Below, one piece after another: positions 8,380 to 20,028 of a stretch of DNA of 64,000 nucleotides (position 1 is its first letter; each line of letters starts with the position of its first letter). The translations under genes and the position numbers were made by a program. The notes under the pieces are model-generated. The model was not told the origin of the DNA and ran no database searches. It worked only from the letters and a program-made list of their open reading frames with translations. Origin of the DNA: Xanthomonas sp. (GTDB lineage: Bacteria; Pseudomonadota; Gammaproteobacteria; Xanthomonadales; Xanthomonadaceae); contig NZ_JAFIWC010000011.1 of NCBI RefSeq assembly GCF_017163755.1, forward strand, positions 86,664 to 150,663, read 5' to 3'.

Positions 8380-9984
8380 ATGCAACGACGCGATTTCCTC
8401 AAGAACGCCGCCGCCGCCTTCGCCGCGATGGGCTTGCCCGCCCTGCCGATGCTGGGCCAGGCCGCGCCCGCGGTCGGCCTGCGCCGCCTGGGCAAGCCGC
8501 AGCCCTTCGACTACGCCTGGCTCAAGGGCCACGCCCGCGCCATGGCCGCCGCGCCGTACCAGAGCCACAAGCGGGTGTTGCCGGCGCCGGTGGAGGCGCT
8601 GAACTGGGACCAGTACCAGTCGATCCGCTACCGCCAGGACCACGCCCTGTGGGCGGTCGACCACGACTCCCGGTTCCAGGCCAAGTTCTTCCACTTGGGG
8701 CTGTACTTCAAGTCGCCGGTGCACATGTTCGACCTGGTCGACGGCCAGGCGCAGGAACTGGCCTACGACCCGGCCGCGTTCGACTACGGCAGCAGCGGCC
8801 TGAAGGGCAAGCACCTGCCCAAGGAACTGGGTTTCGCCGGTTTCCGCCTCAACACCAAGCAGGACACCGACCGCGATTTCGCCGCCTTCCTCGGCGCCAG
8901 CTATTTCCGCGCGGTGGGCAAGGAAGGCCAGTACGGCCAGTCCGCGCGCGGGCTGGCGATCGACACCGGCACCGGCGGGCCGGAGGAATTCCCCGACTTC
9001 ATCGCCTACTGGCTGGAACAGCCCAAGGCCGGTTCGGACACCGTGGTGGTCTACGCGCTGCTGGACTCGCCGAGCGTGGCCGGCGCCTACCGCTTCGCGA
9101 TCACCAACGGCGACGTGCTGGTGATGGACATCGACAGCGCGCTGTACCCGCGCAAGTCCATCGAACGGCTGGGCCTGGGGCCGTGCACCAGCATGTACCA
9201 GGTCGGCGAGAACGACCGCCGCATGGACTGGGACTGGCGCCCGGAAATCCACGATACCGACGGCTTGGCGATGTGGACCGGCGGCGGCGAATGGATCTGG
9301 CGGCCGCTGTGCAACCCGCCACACCTGCGCTTCAACATGTTCGTCGACGAAAACCCGCGCGGCTTCGGCCTGCTGCAGCGCGACCGCAACTTCGACCACT
9401 ACCAGGACGACGGCGTGTTCTACGAGAAGCGCCCGTGCCTGTGGGTGGAGCCCAAGCAGGGCTGGGGCAAGGGTTCGGTGCAGCTGGTGGAGATCCCCAC
9501 GGTCGACGAGACCTTCGACAACATCGTCGCGTTCTGGAACCCGCAGGACAAGCCGCAGCCGGGCCAGGAACTGCTGTTCGGCTACCGGCTGTACTGGGGC
9601 GCGCAGCCGCCGGCGGCCTCGCCGCTGGCCCATTGCGTGGCCACGCGCACCGGCCTGGGCGGCATCGTCGGGCAGAAGCGCAAGCACTTCTCGTGGCGCT
9701 TCGCGGTGGATTTCGCCGGCGGCGAGCTGGCGCGGCTGGCCCAGGACAAGGACGCCAAGGTCGAGGCGGTGCTGCAGCTCAGCCGCGGCAGCACCGAGAT
9801 CGTCTCGGCGCGGCCGCTGCACGAGATCAAGGGCTACCGCGCGATGTTCGACGTGGTGCCGCCGGACGAGGGCACGCAGCAGATCGACATCCGCCTGTTC
9901 CTGCGCGCCGGCGGCAAGCCGCTGACCGAGACCTGGCTGTACCAGTGGACGCCGCCGCCGGCGGCCGAGCGCACGCTGTACTGA
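8380..9984 (+). CDS. opgD: Glucans biosynthesis protein D (periplasmic glucan)
   Basis: 534-residue periplasmic protein of the OpgG/OpgD family, which shapes osmoregulated periplasmic glucans. The N-terminus MQRRDFLKNAAAAFAAMGLP is a twin-arginine signal (RRDFLK), so it should be exported folded by the TatABC system encoded further along in this window. The family's beta-sandwich follows, with GLYFKSPVHMFDLVDG and a conserved FVDENPRGFGLLQRDRNF. I preferred the ATG at 8380 over an upstream TTG or ATG because it places the twin-arginine motif at the N-terminus. A strong terminator follows the stop. Confidence 0.95.
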   Translation: MQRRDFLKNAAAAFAAMGLPALPMLGQAAPAVGLRRLGKPQPFDYAWLKGHARAMAAAPYQSHKRVLPAPVEALNWDQYQSIRYRQDHALWAVDHDSRFQAKFFHLGLYFKSPVHMFDLVDGQAQELAYDPAAFDYGSSGLKGKHLPKELGFAGFRLNTKQDTDRDFAAFLGASYFRAVGKEGQYGQSARGLAIDTGTGGPEEFPDFIAYWLEQPKAGSDTVVVYALLDSPSVAGAYRFAITNGDVLVMDIDSALYPRKSIERLGLGPCTSMYQVGENDRRMDWDWRPEIHDTDGLAMWTGGGEWIWRPLCNPPHLRFNMFVDENPRGFGLLQRDRNFDHYQDDGVFYEKRPCLWVEPKQGWGKGSVQLVEIPTVDETFDNIVAFWNPQDKPQPGQELLFGYRLYWGAQPPAASPLAHCVATRTGLGGIVGQKRKHFSWRFAVDFAGGELARLAQDKDAKVEAVLQLSRGSTEIVSARPLHEIKGYRAMFDVVPPDEGTQQIDIRLFLRAGGKPLTETWLYQWTPPPAAERTLY

Positions 9985-9987
9985 CGG

Positions 9988-10024
9988 GGCTGGCGATCGT
10001 CCGCACAGCGGATGATCGCCAGCC
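9988..10024. terminator. Intrinsic terminator between opgD and tdk
   Basis: A 15-bp stem starts right after the opgD stop: left arm ggctggcgatcgtcc, loop gcacagc, right arm ggatgatcgccagcc, with one G-T mismatch. The run ttggtctct follows. The genes on either side converge, so it may serve both. Confidence 0.75.
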
Positions 10025-10056
10025 TTGGTCTCTGAACGGCTATTGCCCCGGCAGGC

Positions 10057-10677
10057 TCAAAGCGGCAGCGCCGCCTGCAACGGATCGACGCGCCCTTCGC
10101 CGCGCATGATCTTCTTGAATTCGGCGCGGCTCACCGACACGTAGCGCTCGTTGCCGCCGATCTCCACCTGCGGTCCGTCCTGGACCGCATGGCCGTCCTC
10201 GTTGACGCGCACGGTCATCGTCGCCTTGCTGCCGGTATGGCAGATGGTCTTGATCTCCTGCAGCTCGTCGGCCCAGGCCAGCAGGTACTGGCTGCCTTCG
10301 AACAGCTCGCCGCGGAAGTCGGTGCGCAGGCCGTAGCACAGCACCGGGATGCGCAGCCGGTCCACCACCTCGCTGAGCTGCCACACCTGCGCGCGGCTGA
10401 GGAACTGCGCCTCGTCCACCAGCACGCAGTTCAGCTCGCCCTGGCGGGCGATGTCGCGTTCGACCAGCTGCTGCAGGTCGGTATCCGGCACGAAGGTCTC
10501 GCCGTCGGCGCGCAGGCCGATGCGTGAGGCCACCACGCCGCTGCCGGCGCGGTGGTCCAGCTTCGGCGTCAGGATCAGCGTGCGCATGCCGCGCTCGCGG
10601 TAGTTGTGCGCCGATTGCAGCAGCGTCGTGGTCTTGCCGGCGTTCATCGCCGAATAGTAGAAGTAGAGCTTGGCCAT
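10057..10677 (-). CDS. tdk: Thymidine kinase
   Basis: 206-residue type II thymidine kinase, which phosphorylates thymidine to dTMP in the salvage pathway. The P-loop SAMNAGKTT lies at residues 9-17, and VDEAQFL carries the Walker B-like aspartate with the catalytic glutamate region. A lasso-like segment near the C-terminus, [19 protein letters not shown], contacts nucleotide in the family. The length is normal. It starts at the ATG at 10677 and converges with opgD. Confidence 0.96.
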   Translation of the reverse strand: MAKLYFYYSAMNAGKTTTLLQSAHNYRERGMRTLILTPKLDHRAGSGVVASRIGLRADGETFVPDTDLQQLVERDIARQGELNCVLVDEAQFLSRAQVWQLSEVVDRLRIPVLCYGLRTDFRGELFEGSQYLLAWADELQEIKTICHTGSKATMTVRVNEDGHAVQDGPQVEIGGNERYVSVSRAEFKKIMRGEGRVDPLQAALPL

Positions 10678-10708
10678 AGGACAATTCTACTGTCGGCGAC
10701 ACACCCAG

Positions 10709-10729
10709 CGGACGTACCATTTACGTCCG
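10709..10729. terminator. Hairpin after the Sel1-like gene, candidate terminator
   Basis: The perfect inverted repeat cggacgt / acgtccg with a seven-base loop lies five bases beyond the stop of the gene at 10,735-11,475 and before the tdk start. It has no T-tract, so termination is only possible. Confidence 0.4.
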
Positions 10730-10734
10730 GCCGG

Positions 10735-11475
10735 TCATTCGCCGAGTTGCGGTACCTGCTCGATTGGCCCGATATCCACTCCGCCACGGAGCGCAGGGCT
10801 GTTCAATATTTCGTCTTGCCACCGCCAGTACGCCTCAGGCTGCCAGTAGCGCTCCTGGTAGTACCTTGCGCTGGGAATCGGCTCGCGGCACTGGCCCCTG
10901 AAAAATTCGCTCACGCAGACATGGGCTCGCGGAAGCCCGCCGACGCGGCTGCCCGTGGCGCGCTTCAGCGCAACGCGCAGTTCGCGCTCCAGACGGGGCT
11001 TGGCGAACTTGTCGGCGTATTCGGCATAGATCGCACTGCCTTCCCTTACGGCCCTTTCGCGTTCCTGCGTGCTCAGTTCAGCCCAGTAGCGTTCACGCTG
11101 GGCGATCAGCGCCGGAGTGCCGCGTTCGGCCGCGAGATCCATCCAGGCATAGCCCAGCGCGCGGTCCGCGTCACCTCCCTTGCCGCGCCACAGCATTTCC
11201 GCCAGCGCGCCTTGCGACAATTTATCCGCATAGCGCGCGGCTTGCCGGAAATAGCCACGCGCCTGCGAGTTGCGCCCATCGGCCATGGCCTGGATACCAA
11301 GCTGGCGATAGTAATGGTCGGGATGGGAGCTCAAGAAGCCGCGCGAGGTGACGATGTCGGCGTCTTCGAAGGTGAATGGAGCCACAGGCTCCTGGGCGCG
11401 TGCGACTCCGGGCGCGCTGCCTAACACCGATGCAAGCGCCGCAATCGCGATATGAGCAGACCAGTTCCACGCCAT
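10735..11475 (-). CDS. Exported Sel1-like/TPR-type protein of unknown function
   Basis: 246 residues with a signal peptide (about residues 1-27, ending GVARAQ). The middle reads as helical repeats: YRQLGIQAMADGRNSQARGY and the Sel1-like MLWRGKGGDADRALGYAWMD. The C-terminal part has several Trp and Tyr residues (SARYYQERYWQPEAYWRWQD) and two cysteines. Base composition is lower in GC than its neighbours: I counted 37 of 60 in the line from 10,981. No function can be named. It diverges from rep across 113 bp. Confidence 0.75.
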   Translation of the reverse strand: MAWNWSAHIAIAALASVLGSAPGVARAQEPVAPFTFEDADIVTSRGFLSSHPDHYYRQLGIQAMADGRNSQARGYFRQAARYADKLSQGALAEMLWRGKGGDADRALGYAWMDLAAERGTPALIAQRERYWAELSTQERERAVREGSAIYAEYADKFAKPRLERELRVALKRATGSRVGGLPRAHVCVSEFFRGQCREPIPSARYYQERYWQPEAYWRWQDEILNSPALRGGVDIGPIEQVPQLGE

Positions 11476-11588
11476 GGCACCGCCTTCCCTGCATGGTGAG
11501 ACCCACGGTTCTACGTAATCGCTATCGCTACGTCAACATCGGAGCGGCCGCCGTGGGCCGCTACAATGCGCCGCCCAGGGAAGTCTTC

Positions 11589-13565
11589 ATGCACGGTCTC
11601 AATCCCCCCCAACGCGCCGCGGTGCTGCATTGCGAAGGTCCGCTGCTGGTGCTGGCCGGCGCCGGCAGCGGCAAGACCCGCGTGATCGTGGAAAAGATCG
11701 CGCACCTGATCGCCACCGGCCGCTACCCGGCCAAGCGCATCGCCGCGATCACCTTCACCAACAAGTCGGCCAAGGAAATGCGCGAGCGCGTGGCCAAGCG
11801 CATCCGCGGCGACGCCGCCGACGGGCTGACCATCTGCACCTTCCATGCGCTGGGGCTGAAGTTCCTGCAGATCGAGCACGCCGCGGTGGGGCTGAAGCGC
11901 GGCTTCTCGATCTTCGATGCGGACGATTCGGCGGCGCAGTTCAAGGACCTGATGCACGGCGCCAAGCCGGACGTCATCGACGACGCGCGCAACCTGATCT
12001 CGCGCGCCAAGAACGCCGGCCTGTCGCCGGAGCAGGCGATGGCCGCCGCGCGCAGCACGCGCGAGAAGGAAGCGGCCAGCCTGTACGAGCGCTACCAGGC
12101 GCGGTTGACCACCTTCAACGCGGTGGATTTCGACGACCTGATCCGGCTGCCGGTGCAGATCCTGGAACAGAACGAGGAGATCGCGCTGGGCTGGCGCGAA
12201 CGCATCGGTTACCTGCTGGTGGACGAGAGCCAGGACACCAACGACGCGCAGTACCGGCTGCTGAAGATACTGGCCGGCACCCGCGGCAACTTCACCTGCG
12301 TGGGCGACGACGACCAGAGCATCTACGCCTGGCGCGGCGCCAACCCGGAAAACCTGATGCAGATGGCGCGCGACTATCCGGCGTTGCAGGTGATCAAGCT
12401 CGAGCAGAACTACCGCTGCTCCAACCGCGTGCTGCGCGCGGCCAACGCGCTGATCGCGCACAACCCGCACGAGCACCTGAAGACGCTGTGGAGCGACCAG
12501 GCCGACGGCGAGCGCATCCGCGTGTGGGAATGCCGCGACAGTGACCACGAGGCGGAGAAGGTCGCCGCGGAGATCTCCTACCTGGGCACCGCCAAGCAGG
12601 TGCCGTGGAGCGATTTCTGCATCCTGTTCCGCGGCAACTTCCAGTCGCGGCCGCTGGAAAAGGCGCTGCAGCTGCTGCGCGTGCCGTACCACATCACCGG
12701 CGGCACCGCGTTCTTGGAGCGGCAGGAAGTCAAGGACGTGCTGTCGTGGCTGCGGCTGCTGGTCAACCCCGACGACGATGCGGCGTTCCTGCGCGCGGTG
12801 CAGGCGCCCAAGCGCGAGGTGGGCGCGACGTCGCTGGCCAAGCTGGCCGAGCTGGCCGCGTCCAAGCACGTGCCGATGTCGCGCGCGGCCGAGTCGATGG
12901 GCGCGCTGCAGCTGCTGCCGCCGCGCGCGGCCAACGGCCTGAGCGCGTTCACCGACATCCTGCGCGACCTGCGCGCGCACGCCAGCGGCATGCCGGCCGG
13001 CGAACTGGTGCGGCGGCTGGCGGAAAAGTCCGGGCTGCTGACCGACCTGCGCAACCAGTGCAAGGACGAAGCCACGTTCCAGCGTCGCCGCGCCAACCTG
13101 GAGGAGCTCGCGCAGTGGTTCGAGGGCGGCCCGCGCGGCGCCAGCGCCGGCGACCTGGCCGCGCAGCTGGCGCTGCTGTCGCGCAACGACAAGGACGACG
13201 GCGGCAACCAGGTGCGGATGATGACGCTGCACGCGTCCAAGGGCCTGGAGTTCCGCTACGTGTTCATCGTCGGCTGCGAGGACGGCACCCTGCCGCACGA
13301 GGTGAGCCTGGACGAAGGCAACCTGCAGGAGGAGCGGCGGCTGCTGTACGTGGGCATCACCCGCGCCAAGGAGCAGCTGTGGATGAGCTACAGCAAGCTG
13401 ACCCGCAAGTTCGGCGAACAGATCCGGCTCAAGCCCAGCCGCTTCTTCGACGAGATCCCGGCCGACGAGATGCAGCGCGACGGCGCCGACCCGGTGGCCG
13501 ACGCCGAGCGCAAGAAGGATCGCGCCAATGCCGGGCTGGCGGCGATCCAGGCGTTGTTCGATTGA
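11589..13565 (+). CDS. rep: ATP-dependent DNA helicase Rep (UvrD superfamily 1)
   Basis: 658-residue SF1A 3'-5' helicase that helps replication forks past obstacles. Walker A is LAGAGSGKT at residues 22-30, followed by motif Ia AITFTNKSAKEM, motif II LLVDESQDTND, motif III VGDDDQSIYAWRGA, motif IV with EQNYRCS, motif V MTLHASKGLEF and motif VI VGITRAKEQL. The opening MHGLNPPQRAAV fits Rep better than UvrD, as does the shorter C-terminus. The ATG at 11589 puts the Q-motif at the N-terminus; the longer open frame upstream has no family support. The repeat array follows directly. Confidence 0.95.
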   Translation: MHGLNPPQRAAVLHCEGPLLVLAGAGSGKTRVIVEKIAHLIATGRYPAKRIAAITFTNKSAKEMRERVAKRIRGDAADGLTICTFHALGLKFLQIEHAAVGLKRGFSIFDADDSAAQFKDLMHGAKPDVIDDARNLISRAKNAGLSPEQAMAAARSTREKEAASLYERYQARLTTFNAVDFDDLIRLPVQILEQNEEIALGWRERIGYLLVDESQDTNDAQYRLLKILAGTRGNFTCVGDDDQSIYAWRGANPENLMQMARDYPALQVIKLEQNYRCSNRVLRAANALIAHNPHEHLKTLWSDQADGERIRVWECRDSDHEAEKVAAEISYLGTAKQVPWSDFCILFRGNFQSRPLEKALQLLRVPYHITGGTAFLERQEVKDVLSWLRLLVNPDDDAAFLRAVQAPKREVGATSLAKLAELAASKHVPMSRAAESMGALQLLPPRAANGLSAFTDILRDLRAHASGMPAGELVRRLAEKSGLLTDLRNQCKDEATFQRRRANLEELAQWFEGGPRGASAGDLAAQLALLSRNDKDDGGNQVRMMTLHASKGLEFRYVFIVGCEDGTLPHEVSLDEGNLQEERRLLYVGITRAKEQLWMSYSKLTRKFGEQIRLKPSRFFDEIPADEMQRDGADPVADAERKKDRANAGLAAIQALFD

Positions 13566-13572
13566 AGCGGGG

Positions 13573-14640
13573 ATGGGGGATCCGGGATTGTGGGGATTCG
13601 CAACAGCGCTGCGCCGCGATGGCGGCCGCGCTCGACGCGCCGTCGGCCGGCAACGGTCGGACCTGCTGCAGTTCCCTTCTCCCTGCGGGAGAAGGTGCCC
13701 CGAAGTGGCGGATGAGGGTACGGGCGAAGCCCGGGCAGCTCGAGCGTGCGGGCTGTTGTTGCGCCGGCGTACCCTCACCCCAACCCCTCTCCCGGGGGGA
13801 GAGGGGCTCAATACGGGTGCTTGCATAGGAGCCGGGGAGTGGGATCCGAGATTGGGGATTGGGGATTGGCAAGGCGCCGCGATGGCGAGCGCGCTCGACG
13901 CGTCGTCGGCCGGCAACGGTCGGACCTTGTTGGCAGTTCCCTTCTCCCTGCGGGAGAAGGTGCCCCGAAGGGGCGGATGAGGGTACGGGGCGAAGCCCCG
14001 GGAAGCTTGAGCGCACCGGGCTGTGTTGCGCCGGCGTACCCTCACCCCAACCCCTCCCCCGGGGGGAGAGGGGCTCAATGCGAGTGCTTGCATAGGAGCC
14101 GGGGAGTGGGATCCGGGATTGGGGATTGGCAACGGTGCCGCGCCGCGATGGCGGCCGCGTTCGACGTGTCGTCGGCCGGCAACGGTCGGACCCTGCTGCA
14201 GTTCCCTTCTCCCTGCGGGAGAAGGTGCCCCGAAGGGGCGGATGAGGGTACGGGCGAAGCCCGGGAAGTTCGAGCGCGCCGGGCTGTTGTTGCGCCGGCG
14301 TACCCTCACCCCAACCCTCTCCCGGGGGGAGAGGGGCTCAATACGGGTGCTTGCATAGGAGCCGGGGAGTGGGGATCCGGTATTGGGGATTGGCAACGGT
14401 GCCGCGTCGCGATGGCGAGCGTGCTCGACGCGTCGTCGGCCGGCAACGGTCGAACCTGCTGCAGTTCCCTTCTCCCTGCGGGAGAAGGTGCCCCGAAGGG
14501 GCGGATGAGGGTACGGGGCGAAGCCCGGGAAGTTCGAGCGTGCCGGGCTGTTGTTGCGCCGGCGTACCCTCACCCCAACCCCTCTCCCGGGGGGAGAGGG
14601 GCTCAATACGGGTGCTTGTATACGGCCGGCTGGGTGCACT
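13573..14640. repeat. Tandem array of four about 250-275 bp units between rep and glyS
   Basis: The unit occurs four times. The marker 'ttcccttctccctgcgggag' starts at 13,672, 13,937, 14,212 and 14,465, giving spacings of 265, 275 and 253. Each unit carries 'cggccggcaacggtcg', the hairpin 'ctccctgcgggag' with 'gtgccccgaaggggcgg', then 'gcgccggcgtaccctcaccc', the hairpin 'ctctcccggggggagag', and a linker ending 'gcataggagccggggagtgg'. Differences are small substitutions and short indels. Short open frames across it are products of the repetition, not genes. A single related module sits at 17,068-17,214. Confidence 0.9.
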
Positions 14641-14668
14641 GTAGGAGGGGCTTCGGCCCCGACGCTTT
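14641..14668. repeat. Interspersed repeat copy, 'taggaggggcttcggccccg' form
   Basis: Immediately after the four-unit array stands one copy of the other repeat family, an imperfect inverted repeat (ggggcttcggcccc). The remaining bases up to the glyS terminator show nothing further. Confidence 0.65.
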
Positions 14669-14742
14669 TCAGTTGGCGGATGGAGATGGCCGACTTCGTT
14701 TGTCGCGACTGATGGCCCAAGGCCACCCAGAGTCGCTTCCAC

Positions 14743-14770
14743 AAAAAAAAGAGGCTGCTTTCGCAGCCCC
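14743..14770 (-). terminator. Intrinsic terminator of glyS
   Basis: Read on the minus strand just after the glyS stop, the stem ggctgc / gcagcc with a gaaa loop is followed by TCTTTTTTTT. This is a textbook rho-independent terminator. Confidence 0.88.
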
Positions 14771-14795
14771 TGATATGTCTTCACCGCCGCGCGAC

Positions 14796-17054
14796 TTACG
14801 AGGACAAGTGTTCGATCGCCGCGACGCTGCCGAGGCGGTCGCCCAGGCGCTTGAGCAGGGCCAGGCGGTTGCCGCGGGTCGCCGGGTCGTCGACGTTGAC
14901 CATCACCCCGTCGAAGAACGCATCCACCTGCGGGCGCAGCCGCGCCAGGAAGTTCAGCACGGTGACGTAGTCGTGCTGGTGCAGGGCCGCGTCGGTCTCG
15001 CCGATCGCCGCTTCCACCGCCTCGGCCAGCGCGCTTTCGGCCGGCTCGGTCAGCAGCGACGCGTCCACCTGCGCCGGGATCGCGCCGTCGGCCTTGCGCA
15101 GGATGTTGCGGATGCGCTTGTTGGCCGCGGCCAGTGCCTCGGCCTCGGGCAGCGTGGCGAAGGTGCCGATCGCGTCGATGCGGCGGTCGAAGTCGTACAA
15201 CGATCCGAGCGCGGCGGTCGCGGCTGAAGCCGCTCCTACAGAAGCCGCAGGAAAGGCGCCTGTCCCCTTCTCGGGATCAACCCCGACCGAGAACAAGGCC
15301 GCCACCGCGTTGAAATGCGTCGCCGGTACGCCCTTGTCGGCGTAGTAGCCGCGCAGGCGGTCGAGGACGAAGTCGAAGATCTCGTTCGCGACGTCACGGT
15401 CATCGACCATGTGCCCGCTCCCGACCTGCACCTCGGCGACCTTGACGCCCTTGCGCTCGGCGGCCTCGGCGTCGGCCTGCTGCTTGACCGCCTTGGCGAG
15501 CACGGTGGCAGTGCTGGAAGAATGGACGGCGGCGACCAGTGCCTCGCGCAGGTCCAAATCGAAACCCGACTCGATCACCGTCCGCGCCAATCCCAGCGCA
15601 TTGCGCCGCAGCGCGAACGGGTCCTTGTTGCCGGTCGGCTTCAGGCCCGCGGCGAAGCCGCCGGCCAGCGTGTCCAGGCGCTCGGCGATGGCCAGCAGCT
15701 TGCCCAGCGGCGACAACGCGATGTCGTCGCCGGCGAAGCGCGGCTGGTAGGCCTCGTCGATGGCCAGGGCGATCTCGCCCGGCTCGCCGGCGGCGGTGGC
15801 GTAGTGCCGGCCGGCGATGCCCTGCAGTTCCGGGAACTCGTTGACCATGCGCGACTGCAGGTCGTTCTTGCTCAACTCGGCGGCACGCCGCGCCTGCGCC
15901 GGGTCCACGCCCACCTGCGGCGCGATCGCCTCGGCCAGCGCGGCCACGCGCTGCACCTTGTCGGCGATGCTGCCGAGCTTGGCCTGGTAGGTCACGCTCG
16001 CCAACCCTGCGCCCATCGCCACCAGGCCCTGCTTGAGGTCCTCGTCGAAGAAGAATTTGGCGTCGGCGAAGCGCGGCCGGATCACCCGCTCGTAGCCCTT
16101 GGCCACTTCGGCCACGTCGCGCGAGACGATGTTGGCGATGCCGATGAAGTGCTCGGTCAGCCGGCCGCCGGCGTCGAGCACCGGGAAGAACTTCTGGTTG
16201 CTCTCCATCGTCTCGATCAGCGCCTCCTGCGGCACCGCCAGGAACGCCGGCTCGAAGCGGCACCGCACCGCCGACGGCCATTCGACCAGATTCACCACCT
16301 GCTCCAGGTTGTCGTCGGCGATGCGCGCGCTGCCGCCGGCCTGGCGCGCGGCCTGCTCGACCTCGGCGACGATGCGCGCGCGCCGGGCGTCCGGATCGAC
16401 CAGCACCTTGGCCGCTTCCAGCGCCGCCACGTAGTCGCCCGGCTGCGCCAGGCTCACCGGCGCATCGTGCAGGAAGCGGTGGCCGCGGCTGATGCGGCCG
16501 GCGCTGACGCCGAGCAGTTCGGTGGCCACGACCTCGCTGCCCAGCAGCAGCACCAGCCAGTGCACCGGCCGCGCGAAGCCGTAGTCGTGATCGCCCCACC
16601 GCATCGGCTTGGGGATCGGCATCGCCGCGATCGCTTCGCGCACGATCTCCGGCAGCAGCGCCGCAGTCTGCGCGCCCGGGGTCAGCGCGCGGTGCACGAA
16701 GCGCTCGCCCTTGGCGTCGCGGGTGCGTTCCAGCGCGGTCCAGTCGATGCCGGCCTTGGCGGCGAAACCGGCCAGCGCCTTGGTCGGCTGGCCTTCGGCG
16801 TCCAGCGCGATGTTGAGGTAGGGCCCGAGCACCTCCGAGCGCTGCTCGGGCTGCTCCAGCGCCACGCCCGGCAGCAGCACCGCCAGCCGCCGCGGCGTGG
16901 ACAGCGGCTTGGCGTCGCCGCGCTCGACCGCGATGCCGCGCTTCTCCAGCCCGGCGAGTACGCCATCGAACAAGGCCTGCGCCAGCCCGGGCAGCGCTTT
17001 GACCGGCAGTTCCTCGGTGCCCAGTTCGATCAGGAGGGGACGTAGTGCGCTCAT
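14796..17054 (-). CDS. glyS: Glycine--tRNA ligase beta subunit
   Basis: 752-residue beta chain of the alpha2beta2 glycyl-tRNA synthetase, which holds the tRNA-binding and HD-like domains while GlyQ activates glycine. The N-terminus [20 protein letters not shown] is typical, and the C-terminus has the anticodon-binding helices ([20 protein letters not shown]). It is clearly longer than the E. coli protein of about 689 residues. Part of the excess is an alanine-rich insert at about residues 588-616 encoded by a repeat (separate entry). Gene order is glyQ then glyS on the minus strand, 162 bp apart with a repeat module between. Confidence 0.96.
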   Translation of the reverse strand: MSALRPLLIELGTEELPVKALPGLAQALFDGVLAGLEKRGIAVERGDAKPLSTPRRLAVLLPGVALEQPEQRSEVLGPYLNIALDAEGQPTKALAGFAAKAGIDWTALERTRDAKGERFVHRALTPGAQTAALLPEIVREAIAAMPIPKPMRWGDHDYGFARPVHWLVLLLGSEVVATELLGVSAGRISRGHRFLHDAPVSLAQPGDYVAALEAAKVLVDPDARRARIVAEVEQAARQAGGSARIADDNLEQVVNLVEWPSAVRCRFEPAFLAVPQEALIETMESNQKFFPVLDAGGRLTEHFIGIANIVSRDVAEVAKGYERVIRPRFADAKFFFDEDLKQGLVAMGAGLASVTYQAKLGSIADKVQRVAALAEAIAPQVGVDPAQARRAAELSKNDLQSRMVNEFPELQGIAGRHYATAAGEPGEIALAIDEAYQPRFAGDDIALSPLGKLLAIAERLDTLAGGFAAGLKPTGNKDPFALRRNALGLARTVIESGFDLDLREALVAAVHSSSTATVLAKAVKQQADAEAAERKGVKVAEVQVGSGHMVDDRDVANEIFDFVLDRLRGYYADKGVPATHFNAVAALFSVGVDPEKGTGAFPAASVGAASAATAALGSLYDFDRRIDAIGTFATLPEAEALAAANKRIRNILRKADGAIPAQVDASLLTEPAESALAEAVEAAIGETDAALHQHDYVTVLNFLARLRPQVDAFFDGVMVNVDDPATRGNRLALLKRLGDRLGSVAAIEHLSS
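15205..15290. repeat. Interspersed repeat inserted in frame within glyS
   Basis: Bases 15,217-15,240 read 'cggctgaagccgctcctaca', the arm of the same repeat found between genes elsewhere in the window. It continues with a short spacer and keeps the glyS frame. Its translation gives [20 protein letters not shown] between ALFSVG and YDFDRRID, where E. coli GlyS goes almost directly to the DFDAR motif. Insert boundaries are estimated from that comparison from memory. Confidence 0.75.
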
Positions 17055-17067
17055 GTGTCAGACCTTG

Positions 17068-17214
17068 CTAGCGGTTCCCTTCTCCCTGCGGGAGAAGGTG
17101 CCCCGAAGGGGCGGATGAGGGTACGGGCGGAGCCTGGGAGGTTCAGGGCGGCGGGCTGTCCGTGCAGACGTACCCTCACCCCAACCCCTCTCCCGACGGG
17201 AGAGGGGGCTACAG
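17068..17214. repeat. Single two-hairpin repeat module between glyQ and glyS
   Basis: The stretch opens with 'ttcccttctccctgcgggag', goes on through 'gtgccccgaaggggcgg' and 'gtaccctcaccccaaccc', and ends with the hairpin 'ctctcccgacgggagag'. This is the core of the four-unit array at 13,573-14,640. It lies inside the glyQ-glyS transcript, so the RNA would form two hairpins between the cistrons. Confidence 0.85.
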
Positions 17215-17216
17215 CC

Positions 17217-18122
17217 TCAGCGTTTGACGCCGGGGAAGCCCAGCTTCTCGCGCTGCGCGTAATACGCCTTGGCCACCGCCTGCGCCAGCGCGCGCACGCG
17301 CAGGATGTAGCGCTGGCGTTCGGTCACCGAGATCGCGCGGCGCGCGTCGAGCAGGTTGAAGCTGTGGCTGGCCTTGCACACCTGCTCGTAGGCCGGCAGC
17401 GGCAGGCCCAGCTCGACCAGCTTCTGCGCCTCGCTCTCGCTGGCGTCGAAGCGGTGGAACAGCTCGGCCACGTCGGCGTGCTCGAAGTTGTACGCGCTCT
17501 GCTCCACTTCGTTCTGCAGGTAGACATCGCCGTAGGTGACGATGCCCTGCGGACCTTCGGTCCACACCAGGTCGTAGACGTTGTCGCAGTTCTGCAGGTA
17601 CATGCACAGCCGTTCCAGGCCGTAGGTGATCTCGCCGAGCACCGGCCGGCACTCCAGGCCGCCGGCCTGCTGGAAATAGGTGAACTGGGTCACCTCCATG
17701 CCGTTGAGCCACACCTCCCAGCCCAGGCCCCAGGCGCCCAGCGTGGGCGATTCCCAGTTGTCCTCGACGAAGCGCAGGTCGTGCACCAGCGGGTCGATGC
17801 CCAGCGCCTTGAGCGAATCCAGGTACAGCTGCTGGATGTTGTCCGGGTTCGGCTTCATCGCCACCTGGTACTGGTAGTAGCGCTGCAGGCGGTTGGGATT
17901 CTCGCCGTAGCGGCCGTCGGTGGGGCGGCGGCACGGTTGCACGTACGCCGCGTTCCACGGCTCGGGCCCGAGCGCGCGCAGGAACGTGGCCGGGTGGAAG
18001 GTGCCGGCGCCCACTTCCAGGTCCAACGGCTGGATCAGCACGCAGCCCTGCTGCGCCCAGTACTGGTTGAGGGTCTGGATCAGGCCCTGGAACGTGATCG
18101 GTACGGACCGGGAGACGGACAT
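17217..18122 (-). CDS. glyQ: Glycine--tRNA ligase alpha subunit
   Basis: 301-residue class II synthetase alpha chain that makes glycyl-adenylate. It begins [20 protein letters not shown] and shows the highly conserved [20 protein letters not shown], then [20 protein letters not shown] with the class II motif 2 arginine, and later [10 protein letters not shown]. The length is standard. It is the first gene of the glyQ-glyS unit and is divergent from the GspE-type ATPase gene 75 bp away. Confidence 0.97.
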   Translation of the reverse strand: MSVSRSVPITFQGLIQTLNQYWAQQGCVLIQPLDLEVGAGTFHPATFLRALGPEPWNAAYVQPCRRPTDGRYGENPNRLQRYYQYQVAMKPNPDNIQQLYLDSLKALGIDPLVHDLRFVEDNWESPTLGAWGLGWEVWLNGMEVTQFTYFQQAGGLECRPVLGEITYGLERLCMYLQNCDNVYDLVWTEGPQGIVTYGDVYLQNEVEQSAYNFEHADVAELFHRFDASESEAQKLVELGLPLPAYEQVCKASHSFNLLDARRAISVTERQRYILRVRALAQAVAKAYYAQREKLGFPGVKR

Positions 18123-18197
18123 CTAGCAAAGGCCGGCAAAAGGGGTGCGCTAGTATAACGACCGACTTGCGGGGACTTCCGCGCACCGGACCTGACC

Positions 18198-20021
<1,824 letters not shown>

Positions 20022-20028
20022 GCGGCGC

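Noticed and set aside
13588..14358. Open frames of 70-490 codons across the repeat array
   Set aside because: They repeat the same peptide with each unit and have no ribosome-binding sites; they are by-products of the repeats.
13573..14640. Possible CRISPR array
   Set aside because: Units are about 260 bases and almost wholly repeated. There are no short spacers, and no cas genes are near.
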